Source: Oscillospiraceae bacterium
GTDB lineage: Bacteria; Bacillota; Clostridia; Oscillospirales; Ruminococcaceae
NCBI GenBank assembly: GCA_009783205.1
Contig: WRHO01000006.1
Span: 1 to 64,000 of the forward strand
Reading direction: 5' to 3'
Length of the DNA stretch: 64,000 nucleotides
The position numbers and the translations under genes are program-made. The notes below the pieces were generated by a model. It searched no databases. It was not told the origin of the DNA and saw only the letters and a program-made list of their open reading frames with translations. Each line of letters begins with the position of its first letter. The first letter of the stretch is position 1. Below are positions 48,748-59,467 of this stretch, one piece after another.

Positions 48748-49695
48748 TTATTTTTCGGCATAAAATTCGTCCAAAAAAGCGACAGATTCATCTAAAATGT
48801 GAACGTACATTTTATCGTTGTTCATAATCAGCCATTTTGTGCAATTCATCTTCCTAAACCACGTCAGTTGTCTCTTTGCATAGTTGCGCGTTTTCATTTT
48901 TAAGTTTTCTATGCACGTTTCGATTTTCTCTTCGCCCTTAAAATAAGGGAAAAGCTCCTTATGTCCGATTGCTTGTGAGGCTGTGGGCTTTTTTGAAACC
49001 GCTTGAAACGCGATGCGAGCTTCCTCAATAAGACCGTTTAACAACATTTTTTCTACACGATTGTTAATTTGTCGGTATAAATCCACTCTGTTTTCAAAAT
49101 TCAAGCCGAGCATACACGTTTTGTAACGAGAACGCTCCAAACGGCTGTTTTCCCGTCTTTCCCGCGCAGTTTTCGATGATTGTTCATACGCTTCGAGGTG
49201 ACGAACAATGCGTTTTACGTTATTTTCGTGTAGTTTTGAAGCTTCATCGGGGTCAACGCTTCGCAATTTTTCTAACAAAAAAGAATTTCCGCGGGTGGCG
49301 GCGAGGTTGTACATTTTTTCGCGAAAGTCGGAATCCTCACCTATTTCGTCAAAAATAATGTTATCGACTAACGAGGAAATGTAAAGCCCCGTTCCCCCGA
49401 CAATAATAGGCATTACGCCGCGTTTTGAAAGCTCGGAAATTGTTTTACGCGCTTGAACGAGCCATTCTGCAACAGAATACGATTGCTCGGGTTCGATATA
49501 TCCGTACAAATGATGAGGAACCCCTTTTTTATCGGCTTCGGTCGGCATTGCACAGGCTATATCCATCCCCTTATATACCTGCATTGAATCTGCATTTATG
49601 ATTTCACCGCCCAATTTTAACGCCGTATCAACCGCGAGGTTGGATTTCCCCGTTGCCGTCGGTCCGCATATTACTATTATTTTTGTCTTTTCCAT
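48748..49695 (-). CDS. miaA: tRNA dimethylallyltransferase
   Basis: IVICGPTATGKSNLAVDTALKLGGEIINADSMQVYKGMDI...KMKTRNYAKRQLTWFRK. Confidence 0.97.
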   Translation of the reverse strand: MEKTKIIVICGPTATGKSNLAVDTALKLGGEIINADSMQVYKGMDIACAMPTEADKKGVPHHLYGYIEPEQSYSVAEWLVQARKTISELSKRGVMPIIVGGTGLYISSLVDNIIFDEIGEDSDFREKMYNLAATRGNSFLLEKLRSVDPDEASKLHENNVKRIVRHLEAYEQSSKTARERRENSRLERSRYKTCMLGLNFENRVDLYRQINNRVEKMLLNGLIEEARIAFQAVSKKPTASQAIGHKELFPYFKGEEKIETCIENLKMKTRNYAKRQLTWFRKMNCTKWLIMNNDKMYVHILDESVAFLDEFYAEK

Positions 49696-49696
49696 G

Positions 49697-51553
49697 CTAT
49701 ATTATTCTCTTAAATTTCTTTTCGAGCTCTTTCTTTGACATTCTCACGGTAATAGGTCTACCGTGTGGACAGTATTGTAACATTTCCGCGTTATTACTTG
49801 TGAGAACTTTTTCCGCCAATTGACGAATATCATACGACACAGACTTATCCCCCGCTTTTATGGCAGAGCGACAGGCGATTGTGTGTAAAACATCATCTGC
49901 CGCGCTCAAGCAGCCTATATTAAGCGTTCCGCCATTGTTCAGCGTTTCGGACACCGAGGTAATAACCTCTTCAACAGATGTTCCCTCTAATATTGTCGGG
50001 AACGCAGTAACTTTAACAGAATCAGAGGCACCCGTAACCGTTGTAGTATCTATTTGCACTCCTATTTGCTTTAGCTGTTCAATTGATTCCGTTTCAAGTA
50101 AGCGTCCGCAATTTTCCGCTCCGAGACGCACCTCAATCGGCTCAATTAACAACTGTGAATGTCCCCGTAGCTGCCGTTTTAAACCGTCAAATCTTATTCT
50201 CTCGTCTGCGGCGTGCTTGTCTATTAGCACAAGCTCGTCCCCCACCTCACAGATTATATAGGTTGAAAACAGCTCGCCTAAAATATTAAAGCTCACGTTT
50301 TCCTTTTCGATAAGCACATCTTGATTAACAATAGCCCTTTCTTTTTTTACAAATGACTCGGGATTAATGTATCTAAACTCGACATTGACGGGTTCGGGGG
50401 GCGTTTTTACAACGGTATACTCGGTTTTATTTGAACTAAATTCAATGGTTTCGGGCAATACTTCGGTATTTGCGCTTTTTACCGATACGTCTGCATCTGC
50501 TTTAGACTCAGGCGCGTTTTCGATTTTAAACACCGGCGCGATATTAACTTTTGGAGTTTCGTTTATCGGCGTTGCGTTAAGTAAAGCATTTTTTACCGCA
50601 ATATGTATCGCGCCGAAAACAATTCTGTCGTTGACAAAGCGCACCTCCGTCTTAGCGGGGTGTACATTTGCGTCTACATCAGACGGCTCCATCGTTATAT
50701 TCAACACACAAGCGGGAAATTTCCCCGTCATAATGCTGTTTCTGTATGCCTCCTCCAATGCCGCGGCACAGGTAGTTGACTTTATATAACGAGAATTAAC
50801 ATAAAAATTCTGAAAAGCGCGGTTATTCTTACAAAAAAGCGGCATTGTCGTAAATCCGTCTACTGTAATACCGTTTTGTGTACATTCTACGGGAATCAGA
50901 CTCGTTGCAAAATTCTTTCCGTAAACGGCGTATATAGCAGAATAAGCTTTGCCGTCGCCGGGTGTAACACGAACGAGCTTATTGTCGCGAATGAATCTGA
51001 ACGCAATATGAGGGTTAATTAATGCCGCTTTATCAATTACCGATTGTATATAATTCCCTTCACTAATGTCTTTTTTGAGAAATTTAAGTCTTGCGGGTGT
51101 ATTAAAAAACAAATCCTTAATAATAATAGTCGTTCCTACGGGACAGCCGTTTTGCTCATGCTCCGCCTCAATTCCGCCTTCGATTTTATAAATTGTCCCA
51201 AAATCAGAATCGACAGTTTTGGTCAACAAGCTGACTCGAGATACCGCCGCAACTGACGCTAATGCTTCCCCTCTGAAGCCAAGGGTTGTGATTTCCGCCA
51301 AATCCTCGCTTACGCTCACCTTGCTTGTGGCGTGTCGCAAAAAAGCGGTGGGACATTCATCGTATGGTATTCCCGAGCCGTCGTCGGTTATACGCAAAAA
51401 AGAAATACCACCGCTTTTGATTTCAACGGTTATGGATTTTGCCCCCGCATCAATTGAATTTTCGAGCAGTTCTTTGACTACGGAAGCCGGCTTTTCAATA
51501 ACCTCGCCCGCCGCAATAAGCTCTGAAACGCTCTTGTCAAGGACTTTTATCAT
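49697..51553 (-). CDS. mutL: DNA mismatch repair protein MutL
   Basis: IAAGEVIEKPASVVKELLENSIDAGAKSITVEIKSGG...TLGFRGEALASVAAVS; C-term CPHGRPI. Confidence 0.97.
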   Translation of the reverse strand: MIKVLDKSVSELIAAGEVIEKPASVVKELLENSIDAGAKSITVEIKSGGISFLRITDDGSGIPYDECPTAFLRHATSKVSVSEDLAEITTLGFRGEALASVAAVSRVSLLTKTVDSDFGTIYKIEGGIEAEHEQNGCPVGTTIIIKDLFFNTPARLKFLKKDISEGNYIQSVIDKAALINPHIAFRFIRDNKLVRVTPGDGKAYSAIYAVYGKNFATSLIPVECTQNGITVDGFTTMPLFCKNNRAFQNFYVNSRYIKSTTCAAALEEAYRNSIMTGKFPACVLNITMEPSDVDANVHPAKTEVRFVNDRIVFGAIHIAVKNALLNATPINETPKVNIAPVFKIENAPESKADADVSVKSANTEVLPETIEFSSNKTEYTVVKTPPEPVNVEFRYINPESFVKKERAIVNQDVLIEKENVSFNILGELFSTYIICEVGDELVLIDKHAADERIRFDGLKRQLRGHSQLLIEPIEVRLGAENCGRLLETESIEQLKQIGVQIDTTTVTGASDSVKVTAFPTILEGTSVEEVITSVSETLNNGGTLNIGCLSAADDVLHTIACRSAIKAGDKSVSYDIRQLAEKVLTSNNAEMLQYCPHGRPITVRMSKKELEKKFKRII

Positions 51554-52808
51554 AATGCTCCTTAATCTTAATAATCTCATCGGAAAGCTTTTGTAAAGCT
51601 TCTCGTCTTATGCCGTTTATTTGTGATGTTTTTAACATTAACCCCGGCTCGATATCACACTCAATCCCACCCGCTAAAAAAATTGTGCCGCCTAACTTAA
51701 GCATTTGTGCTTTGATAAAATCTTCGGTTGTGCTTTTATTCAGAGCCTTTTCGGGAACCGCCCCGATAACGGTAACGCTTATATCGTTCGTTCGGACGAT
51801 ACATTTTGTCGGCTTATTCTCTTTAATAATCAAGTTGAAATACACCGTGTATCTTTTGTATGGAGATTTAAGGCTTCTTGCTTTAATTTCGCGAATTGCC
51901 TCGGCGGTTGCCGTTACATCTTCTTTTGTGCGACTTCCGAGCATATTTGCGTTAGAACAATTACCCGTAAAATAACCGTCGGTAAATCCCCCGCGCGAAA
52001 AAACTCTTCCGAGAAGGTCAATATCGGGATTTAATCCATCTAATGTCGCGCGAAAAGCTTCAACGGTTGCCGCAACATATTCGGGACGTTTCATTCGCCC
52101 TTCAATTTTAATCGACGTCACGCCCATTTCCTTCAATTCACCAATATGACGAATCAACGATAAATCCTTCAACGAAAGCGCATAATGCACATTTTTATCC
52201 CGCTCACAAAAATCAAGTCTGCACGGTTGCGCGCACATTCCGCGATTACCGCTTCTGTATATGCTTCCGCCGAGAATACTGCTCATATAACACTGTCCGC
52301 TGACGCTTACGCAATGTGCGCCGTGAACAAATACCTCTGTTTCAATTGAGCTTTTATTACAAATTCCCCGTATTTCTTCCCGAGACAGCTCGCGAGCGAG
52401 AACAACCCTTGTGAACCCTAATTTTTGAAGCGCGTTCGCCCCTTCAACTGTGGTTGTTGTCATTTGTGTTGACGCGTGGAGTCGGGTATGAGGGCTGATT
52501 CTTTTAACAATTGACGCGACGCCCAAATCTTGTACAATAACCGCGTCAATCCCCATTTCAACGGCTTGTCCGATATACTCGCGCAGTAATGTAAGCTCAT
52601 CATCAAAAATAAGAGTGTTAAGCGCGAGATAGAGCTTTACACCATAAAGGCGGCTCTGTCGTATGACCGATTCCAACTCATCAAAGGTGAAATTTGTGGC
52701 GTTCCCTCGGGCAGAAAACTTGTTTAAACCGAGATAAACCGCATCCGTTCCGGCGTTAATCGCGGCGGTAAAAGACTCAGTACCGCCGCAAGGGGCAAGA
52801 ATTTCCAT
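51537..52808 (-). CDS. Peptidase U32 family protein
   Basis: EILAPCGGTESFTAAINAGTDAVYLGL...VFVHGAHCVSVSGQCYMSSILGGSIYRSGNRGMCAQPCR. Confidence 0.95.
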   Translation of the reverse strand: MEILAPCGGTESFTAAINAGTDAVYLGLNKFSARGNATNFTFDELESVIRQSRLYGVKLYLALNTLIFDDELTLLREYIGQAVEMGIDAVIVQDLGVASIVKRISPHTRLHASTQMTTTTVEGANALQKLGFTRVVLARELSREEIRGICNKSSIETEVFVHGAHCVSVSGQCYMSSILGGSIYRSGNRGMCAQPCRLDFCERDKNVHYALSLKDLSLIRHIGELKEMGVTSIKIEGRMKRPEYVAATVEAFRATLDGLNPDIDLLGRVFSRGGFTDGYFTGNCSNANMLGSRTKEDVTATAEAIREIKARSLKSPYKRYTVYFNLIIKENKPTKCIVRTNDISVTVIGAVPEKALNKSTTEDFIKAQMLKLGGTIFLAGGIECDIEPGLMLKTSQINGIRREALQKLSDEIIKIKEHYDKSP

Positions 52809-52862
52809 TTATTATACCGCTTAACTATTAGATTTGACACTGGATTTGCGAGGTATTACACC

Positions 52863-53585
52863 CTATGCCAGCGTCAATTGCCCGTCATCTGACGATTCGG
52901 CTAATTTAAGCTTTAATGCCTCAATTTCCTCTTGCATACGTACAATATCGCGTTCCTTAGCTTTAGCATAATCATCAAAGGTTTTTTCAAAGTTTTCGAG
53001 CATTGTGTTTAATTTGATATTCTCTTCCTCTTTTGATTCGGCGTTTTCCTTTGCCTCCTTAATCGCGCTGTTAAAAACATTCATAGCGTGGTCGTCAAAT
53101 TGTTTTTCAAACTCGGTAAAGCGCGCCCTAAGCTCAATATTCTCTTTCTCCGTATGGGCAACAATTTGGTCTAATTCGTGTTCCGCGCTTGTGTAAGTAT
53201 TTGCCGCGTGTTCCTCAAAAAGCTTTTCATAATCTTGAATCTTACCGCGAAGGTCATTGTTCTCCTGTTCCTTAACCGCGGCAATCTGAAACAATTCGCT
53301 TTCCGCCGAATTCATATTATCAATAAGCAATTGTTGATTTTTTATTTCGGTATCGTTTAAAAGCGCGCGTAATTTGTCCGTTTCAACGGCGGAGCTGTCC
53401 GCTTGTTCCATAAGGTCAAAAGCAACGAGCGTTAATACCTCATAATCGCTTCTGCCCTTCATTGCCGCGGTAAATTCCGATATCCGCTCTTCAAGTAAAG
53501 CGGCAACCTTTGTTATACGCTCGGGTTCTTCATCCGTCCGTAAGGTATAATTTTTTCCGAGAATGGTAATTTGCACTGTATCCAT
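52863..53585 (-). CDS. zapA: ZapA-like protein with long coiled-coil extension
   Basis: QITILGKNYTLRTDEEPERITKVAALLEERI; C-terminal coiled-coil repeats. Confidence 0.8.
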   Translation of the reverse strand: MDTVQITILGKNYTLRTDEEPERITKVAALLEERISEFTAAMKGRSDYEVLTLVAFDLMEQADSSAVETDKLRALLNDTEIKNQQLLIDNMNSAESELFQIAAVKEQENNDLRGKIQDYEKLFEEHAANTYTSAEHELDQIVAHTEKENIELRARFTEFEKQFDDHAMNVFNSAIKEAKENAESKEEENIKLNTMLENFEKTFDDYAKAKERDIVRMQEEIEALKLKLAESSDDGQLTLA

Positions 53586-53598
53586 GTTTCCCTCCCAA

Positions 53599-54924
53599 TC
53601 AATTGCTTACTTCTATATCTATTTTATAATCACCTATTGCCCAAGCGTATACATTTGAGCCTTCAACGGTGAGCCTAACCCCTATTGAGTGTTCTCCTAC
53701 AGAAATATCGTTCACCCCCGCGAAATTAATCGCCCCGATAATATCCGCGCTCGTCATAGAGTAAATTACATTAGACGGGCCTACGACCTTAACCGTAATT
53801 GTGCGGGTTATATAATCAACCTTAAACCCCGATGGGATATTGAGGTTATTGAAATTAGCCGTCGAAACTTGAAAAGTTCTGACGTCATAATCGCCGATTT
53901 CATCAAAAATTACTCTGACCTCATTATTGCCCGATATATTCTCGTATCCCTCGGGAAGGGTTATTTGGATAGGTATTCCGTTTTCCAAATATCCTAAGGT
54001 AATATCGCTTAAGGATATTGTGCCTATATTCAAGCCTTCGAGATTATCAATTGAATCATTAGGGGACGCAATTGTTAAATCCTTAGGTTCAATACTCATT
54101 TTGTTATATAAGGAATCGAGTTCAAAATTATCGGGAGCGATAATGCTTACCTCGAGAGGGAGTGTTTTGCGCTTAAACACAGGAACGGTAACATTAAACG
54201 CTCGCTCTTCTGTATAAATACCGTCGTTTAAAATAATATTCCCTCTTGAATCGAGAAATTCAAGCTCTCCGTTTAAAACGGTCGTTGTAATAAGCGGCTC
54301 ATCGCTCACTACTCTTACACGAACACTGTGAACGGAATCAATGAGCGGTTTTTCGCCCGAAATTGTGATAACATCGGGGGTAATTACAATCCCCGCCGAT
54401 TCAATCATCATTCCCCCCGTCGTTTCGAGTTTTTGAACGTCGGGGATAATCCTCAAGGTCTTTTCAGCCGTTTGAATAATCTTTACCGTTCTTAAAACAC
54501 TGTCATCGGTTCTTAAAAATCTTGCGTTTAGCTCATCTTTAACCTTAACCTTAACGGCTACATCTTGATATCCCGCCATTTTAATGTCCGAAAAATCAAG
54601 ATAAGCATAAAAATCATCGGCGTTGAGAGACGATATTTCCGACCGCTTCCCCTCAAAAGATACCGTTACCGTTTCATCAAGCTCATCAGCTAACTCAAGG
54701 CTTACGTCGTTCATATATGCGGTAGGCTCCGCCGATACGGGAACCTCAACGGTCAATATAATATCCGGAAAAAATTGAAACGAAATTGCGAGCCAAATTA
54801 TTACCGAAATTATAAAAGCAAATATAATCGTTCTTAAATTAGTCAGAAAAGAGCTAATAAATTTTGACAACGCTTCCTTCATATTCAAATTATAGTTTTC
54901 CATCCTCTTTAACCTCGTCATCAA
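53599..54924 (-). CDS. YbbR-domain protein (CdaR-like)
   Basis: Single N-terminal TM plus repeated YbbR beta-domains; directly downstream of cdaA. Confidence 0.85.
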   Translation of the reverse strand: MMTRLKRMENYNLNMKEALSKFISSFLTNLRTIIFAFIISVIIWLAISFQFFPDIILTVEVPVSAEPTAYMNDVSLELADELDETVTVSFEGKRSEISSLNADDFYAYLDFSDIKMAGYQDVAVKVKVKDELNARFLRTDDSVLRTVKIIQTAEKTLRIIPDVQKLETTGGMMIESAGIVITPDVITISGEKPLIDSVHSVRVRVVSDEPLITTTVLNGELEFLDSRGNIILNDGIYTEERAFNVTVPVFKRKTLPLEVSIIAPDNFELDSLYNKMSIEPKDLTIASPNDSIDNLEGLNIGTISLSDITLGYLENGIPIQITLPEGYENISGNNEVRVIFDEIGDYDVRTFQVSTANFNNLNIPSGFKVDYITRTITVKVVGPSNVIYSMTSADIIGAINFAGVNDISVGEHSIGVRLTVEGSNVYAWAIGDYKIDIEVSN

Positions 54925-54961
54925 TTTGGAATTATAGTCGGTCGGTTGTGCGAATTTTTTA

Positions 54962-55918
54962 TCACTCGTCTAATTCTTTATCTAAATCATCATCTGAATC
55001 ATCTGTCGCTTTTTCCGCTTCCACGGCGGCTTCGTCGTCATCATCATGAATAAAGCCGGATAAAATACCGTTTTTCTGCTTTTTTCTTTTGGTGGGAGCG
55101 AGCGATTCGGTGAGATAATCGTGTAACTTTTGATAATCATACCCTCGTTCGATTGTCCCCTCTTTCGCAATAGAAATTGTTCCCGTTTCTTCCGAAACTA
55201 TGATAATAACGGCGTCCGAAACCTCGCTCATGCCAATAGCGGCGCGATGTCTTGACCCCAAATCTTTTGAAATCAGCTCTTCCTTTTGCGGCTTCGGGAG
55301 AAAGCACCCCGCCGCTAAAATTAACCCGTCGCGAATAATTACCGCGCCGTCGTGTAAAGGGGTTTGAGGGTGGAATATATTCCCGAACAATTCTTCGGAG
55401 GGGACGGCGTTTAAAACGGTTCCCGTATTAATCTGCTCACCTAATTTTGTATCCCGCTCTATAACAATAAGCGCGCCTATTGCCTTTCGTGATAATTTTT
55501 CACATGAGGCTGCGATTTGGTCAATCCACCCGCTTAATCTATAGGGTTCGCTCTCAAAGTTCATTGTAAACGATTTAACAAGGTGGGTTCGACCCATTTT
55601 CTCGAGAACGCGGCGTAATTCCGGTTGGAACATTACGATTATTGCTGTAACCCCGACGCTAATAATGGTTTGTGAAAGCTCGCCTAATACCTTAAACTTA
55701 AACGACTGTAACAATAAAGACACAATGAACACAAAGAAAATGCCCTTAATAAGCTGTGCCGCTCTCGTTTCGCGAACAAAGCGTATAAGAATAAACACAA
55801 GCCACGTCATAATGAAGATTTCCAAATAATCCACAAACTTCATTGTTCGGATAAGACTTATGGTATAATTAATAAAATCCTGTAAAAATAGCCGTACATC
55901 CGTTACATCTGTAATCAA
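54962..55918 (-). CDS. cdaA: Diadenylate cyclase
   Basis: GALIVIERDTKLGEQINTGTVLNAVPSEELFGNIFHPQTPLHDGAVIIRDGLILAAGCFLP...LGSRHRAAIGMSEVSDAVIIIVSEETGTIS. Confidence 0.96.
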   Translation of the reverse strand: MITDVTDVRLFLQDFINYTISLIRTMKFVDYLEIFIMTWLVFILIRFVRETRAAQLIKGIFFVFIVSLLLQSFKFKVLGELSQTIISVGVTAIIVMFQPELRRVLEKMGRTHLVKSFTMNFESEPYRLSGWIDQIAASCEKLSRKAIGALIVIERDTKLGEQINTGTVLNAVPSEELFGNIFHPQTPLHDGAVIIRDGLILAAGCFLPKPQKEELISKDLGSRHRAAIGMSEVSDAVIIIVSEETGTISIAKEGTIERGYDYQKLHDYLTESLAPTKRKKQKNGILSGFIHDDDDEAAVEAEKATDDSDDDLDKELDE

Positions 55919-55952
55919 AGCGTCACACCTCTATATATTCTGTGTCTGTTGT

Positions 55953-56876
55953 TCAACCCGCTATATCATAATACTGCGCCTGCATTTCTGATATTAAGGT
56001 TAAAATTCTTGCCGACGGTCTTTCGAAAAAAACATTGTTTAAAAGAATTACCTTACCGTCCTTAACTGCGTCAAGCTCGGATAATACCTCATCTTTTTGT
56101 AAATCGTCAATTTCATATATATCGTTTAAAATAACAACCTCGGGTTGTAAGTCCGATAACGTATTTTTGTCAAAAACATAGCCCTTCGCTTTCTTTGCGA
56201 GATTTTCCCCGAAACAAGACAATATCGAGCTTTCCAATGTATCTCCGGTTGCGAATAACATATTCTCGGTTATATAAACAAATGTTCCTAAATTAAACGC
56301 CTCGGAATTGTTACAGGCTAAGGTTATATCGGAAAAAACCGATTCCCCCTCCTCTACTCCGATAAACATTCCGTTTAAAATAAGCCCGACCGCCCTATAA
56401 ACGTCTTTAAACTCTTGTAAGCTTCTCGGTGAGGGAATGGTGACGGTCGGTATCCCCTCCCTTTCGAGCGCGATTTTGTCCTTTTCGGAAATGGGCGAGG
56501 ATAACAAAAGCAAATCGGGTGAACGCTTAATAATCGCTTCAACATCAAAGCTTTTTCCGCTTTTAATAATCGGTATATCCTTAGCGTCTAACGGAAAATC
56601 ACAATACTCGCTTTTACCTTTTATCCTATCCCCCGCGCCAAATTCAAACAATATCTCGGTTAAAGCGGGAGAAAGACAGATAATTTCCATCGGGCTTTTT
56701 TCAATAACAATTGAATCTATAATTACCGGATACGGTTGCGGTTCATTTGATGTGATTGTCGAGTCTGCATTATCTTTTTTGTTAAAACGCCCCCGCGAGT
56801 CACAAGCCGTCGCGGACAGGCATAGTGTAAATAGCGCAAAAGTCAACATGACGGTTAAAAATCTTTTCAAATTCAT
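55953..56876 (-). CDS. ABC transporter substrate-binding protein (BtuF/FecB-like)
   Basis: Lipobox LCLSATAC; EIICLSPALTEILFEFGAGDRIKGKSEYCDFPLDAKDIPII. Confidence 0.8.
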   Translation of the reverse strand: MNLKRFLTVMLTFALFTLCLSATACDSRGRFNKKDNADSTITSNEPQPYPVIIDSIVIEKSPMEIICLSPALTEILFEFGAGDRIKGKSEYCDFPLDAKDIPIIKSGKSFDVEAIIKRSPDLLLLSSPISEKDKIALEREGIPTVTIPSPRSLQEFKDVYRAVGLILNGMFIGVEEGESVFSDITLACNNSEAFNLGTFVYITENMLFATGDTLESSILSCFGENLAKKAKGYVFDKNTLSDLQPEVVILNDIYEIDDLQKDEVLSELDAVKDGKVILLNNVFFERPSARILTLISEMQAQYYDIAG

Positions 56877-56902
56877 TCACCTATACTTCTTAACCGACAC
56901 TT

Positions 56903-57913
56903 TTAGCTGTTAAGGAGTATAATATCCTCTATCAAGTTATACAAATCATCAAGCTTTTCGAGCATCATACACCTCGCCCTTAAAGCCGCGGCACCATGAA
57001 TCCCTTTAATGTACCATGCCGCCTGTTTCCGGGATTCTCTCATGGCGATTCTCTCGCCCTTAAGCCTCGCCGAAAGCTCAATGTGTTCCTTCATAACTTG
57101 AAGTCTTTCACGGAGCGTCGGTTTCTCTGTTAATTCGCCCGTTTCAAAAAAATTTGAAATTTCGCGAAATATCCAAGGGTTTCCGAATGTCGCTCTTCCG
57201 AGCATTACCAAATCGCACCCGGTCTGCCTATACATTTGAACACAGCTCGTTGCGTCGGCAACGTCGCCGTTTCCTATTACCGGAATGTCAACCGCGTTCT
57301 TTACTGCGGCGATTATACCTAAATCCGACTTCCCCGAATACATCTGCATACGGGTTCGCCCGTGTACCGTAACGGCAGATATGCCGCAAGCTTCGGCATT
57401 CCTTGCGATTTGAACGGCGTTTTTTTCTCGTTCGTCCCAACCTGAACGAATTTTGACGGTTACGGGAACATCTCCCGCCGCCCTAACCGCGCTCTCCATA
57501 ATTCTTCCGAACAACGACGGAGTCTTCATTAATGCCGAACCCGCCCCCGTCGAAACGACCTTATTAACGGGACAACCCGCATTAATGTCGATTATATCGG
57601 GTTTATACGAAAGAGCAAATTCGACAGCTTTTGCTATTGATTCCGGCTCGCTTCCAAAAAGCTGTATACCGCAAGGGCAATAACAACCGTTAAGCTCTCT
57701 TTCTGAATCCGATATTTCCAAAAGCTCTGCGGTCTTTCTGTCGCCGAAGGTTAAACCCTTCGCGCTTATCATCTCACTGACGGTATATGCCGCGCCAAAC
57801 CGCTTTGCCATTATACGAAATGCCGAATCGCCAACATCTGCCAACGGTGCTAAAGCGGCGGTTTTAGCAATTTTAACATTTTTAATATATACGTATTCCA
57901 TATTATCGTACAT
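56903..57913 (-). CDS. dusB: tRNA-dihydrouridine synthase (DusB-like)
   Basis: APLADVGDSAFRIMAKRFGAAYTVSEMISAKGL...DINAGCPVNKVVSTGAGSALMKTP...TVHGRTRMQMYSGKSD...IPVIGNGDV. Confidence 0.93.
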   Translation of the reverse strand: MYDNMEYVYIKNVKIAKTAALAPLADVGDSAFRIMAKRFGAAYTVSEMISAKGLTFGDRKTAELLEISDSERELNGCYCPCGIQLFGSEPESIAKAVEFALSYKPDIIDINAGCPVNKVVSTGAGSALMKTPSLFGRIMESAVRAAGDVPVTVKIRSGWDEREKNAVQIARNAEACGISAVTVHGRTRMQMYSGKSDLGIIAAVKNAVDIPVIGNGDVADATSCVQMYRQTGCDLVMLGRATFGNPWIFREISNFFETGELTEKPTLRERLQVMKEHIELSARLKGERIAMRESRKQAAWYIKGIHGAAALRARCMMLEKLDDLYNLIEDIILLNS

Positions 57914-57953
57914 TATTATATCACTTTTTTACAGACAATGCAACTGTTTTTTA

Positions 57954-57990
57954 TAAAAAAACCCCGCCTGTGTGAACAAGCGGGGGGTAT
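57954..57990 (-). terminator. Rho-independent terminator
   Basis: Minus strand ccccgc-ttgttcacacag-gcgggg followed by T run. Confidence 0.8.
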
Positions 57991-57996
57991 ATCGGT

Positions 57997-58161
57997 TTAG
58001 AAGTTGTGTTCATAGACGAATCGTTTAGATTTCGAGCGAATTTTTCGTCAAACAAGGCAAAAATTTTGCGAATATCCGTTGATATTTAAGAAATTTTTAA
58101 CGCAGTATGGCGAAAAATTCGCCGAAAGATGAGCGGTGATGTCTATGAATACAGCTTCTTA
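57997..58161. repeat. MITE-like 165-bp inverted-repeat element
   Basis: Ends ttagaagttgtgttcatagac and gtctatgaatacagcttctta match 18/21 as inverted repeats; inner gcgaatttttcg/cgaaaaattcgc. Confidence 0.6.
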
Positions 58162-58174
58162 ATAACTTGAATCG

Positions 58175-59467
58175 TCACCAATCGAGTGTGTACTCAACAC
58201 CGTCAATAATAATCGCCTCAATTGTTTTTATATCAATACTTTTGTCGGGGTCAAAATAAAATCGAATTAACCGTCTGCCGTCGAGAAACTCTTCAACATA
58301 ACCGTCAAAAGAGTATTTTTCTAAATTCTGCTCTGTGTCGCTTAAATTTTCTTTCTCCATATTATACTTAATGCTGTAGGTTTTGTGTAAAGTCGCGATT
58401 GTTCCGTCGTTAAACTTTATATCATAGTTATGGTTCCACCCCGCGCCCCTTTCGCTCCCGTATATGCTTACCGTATATTCGGAAATTTCTATTTTTTCAA
58501 TATCTGAATCAACATAAGACTCGGTTATATATAGACCGACCACCGGTGTATCTTCTTCGAATTCTTGATAAAATTCGGTTGTATATACACTACTCGGTAT
58601 ATAATTTGCGGTAAACTTAGCCGCGAGCGTGTGCAAAACGGTTGATGCCTTGTAAATTCCGGCAATAATACCATCTGCGTCATACAATAATTCGCCTTTT
58701 TTACTTGCATAGATTATAAAATTAATATCCTTACCTACAATGGGAATTGAATCTTTACGTTGCTTCGAAATATTGAATCTCCAAAAAAACCTCCCTTCTT
58801 CCACAATATTTGTAACATTAAAGGTATATTCGTTGCTCCCGATTTCGGGATTTTCGGCGTGTTCAAGGCTGTAAACATTATAGTCCCAGTAATCGGCATC
58901 GGGATATAATGCAGAAAGCTCTTCAATATCTGTAAAATATTCGTCATTAATAACCTCGACCAAAACATACATTAAGTTTTTATCGCCGCGAATATCGGCA
59001 ATTCTTATATCCAAATCGTCAAAGGTGTTTTTCTTTATCTCAAGATTATACGGGTTATAAGGGTCAAGCTCTTTTAAATCAAACGCCTCTTCAAGCTCAA
59101 CCGCTTCTTCAAACTCAGCAATATCCTCGTTTACGGCATTAACTGCTTTGCTTTCATATAACATATTGTCATTATCGGCGGCCTTGGGCGCGGTATCAAC
59201 GGGAACATTATTACCCGCATTACCGAAAAAACTTATAGTAACCGCCGCTAATACAATCACGGCGACTAATGCGGCGGACAAGACATAAATCGGACGTTGG
59301 CTGTGTTTAATTTCCCGCCTATTGTCGTTTTTCGCCAATTTTATAATGTCCGCAATAAACCTTTCGTCGTCTCCGGTCGGCGATACAATTTCGAAGACTT
59401 TTTTATAATCGTTTCTATCGTTCATAATAATATAACCATATCCTTCTGAGCTTTTTAGCTCTACCAC
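58175..59467 (-). CDS. Membrane protein, probable anti-sigma/DUF4179-like partner of adjacent ECF sigma factor
   Basis: Overlaps downstream of ECF gene; single TM SAALVAVIVLAAVTISFFG; large extracellular C-terminus. Confidence 0.6.
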   Translation of the reverse strand: MVELKSSEGYGYIIMNDRNDYKKVFEIVSPTGDDERFIADIIKLAKNDNRREIKHSQRPIYVLSAALVAVIVLAAVTISFFGNAGNNVPVDTAPKAADNDNMLYESKAVNAVNEDIAEFEEAVELEEAFDLKELDPYNPYNLEIKKNTFDDLDIRIADIRGDKNLMYVLVEVINDEYFTDIEELSALYPDADYWDYNVYSLEHAENPEIGSNEYTFNVTNIVEEGRFFWRFNISKQRKDSIPIVGKDINFIIYASKKGELLYDADGIIAGIYKASTVLHTLAAKFTANYIPSSVYTTEFYQEFEEDTPVVGLYITESYVDSDIEKIEISEYTVSIYGSERGAGWNHNYDIKFNDGTIATLHKTYSIKYNMEKENLSDTEQNLEKYSFDGYVEEFLDGRRLIRFYFDPDKSIDIKTIEAIIIDGVEYTLDW

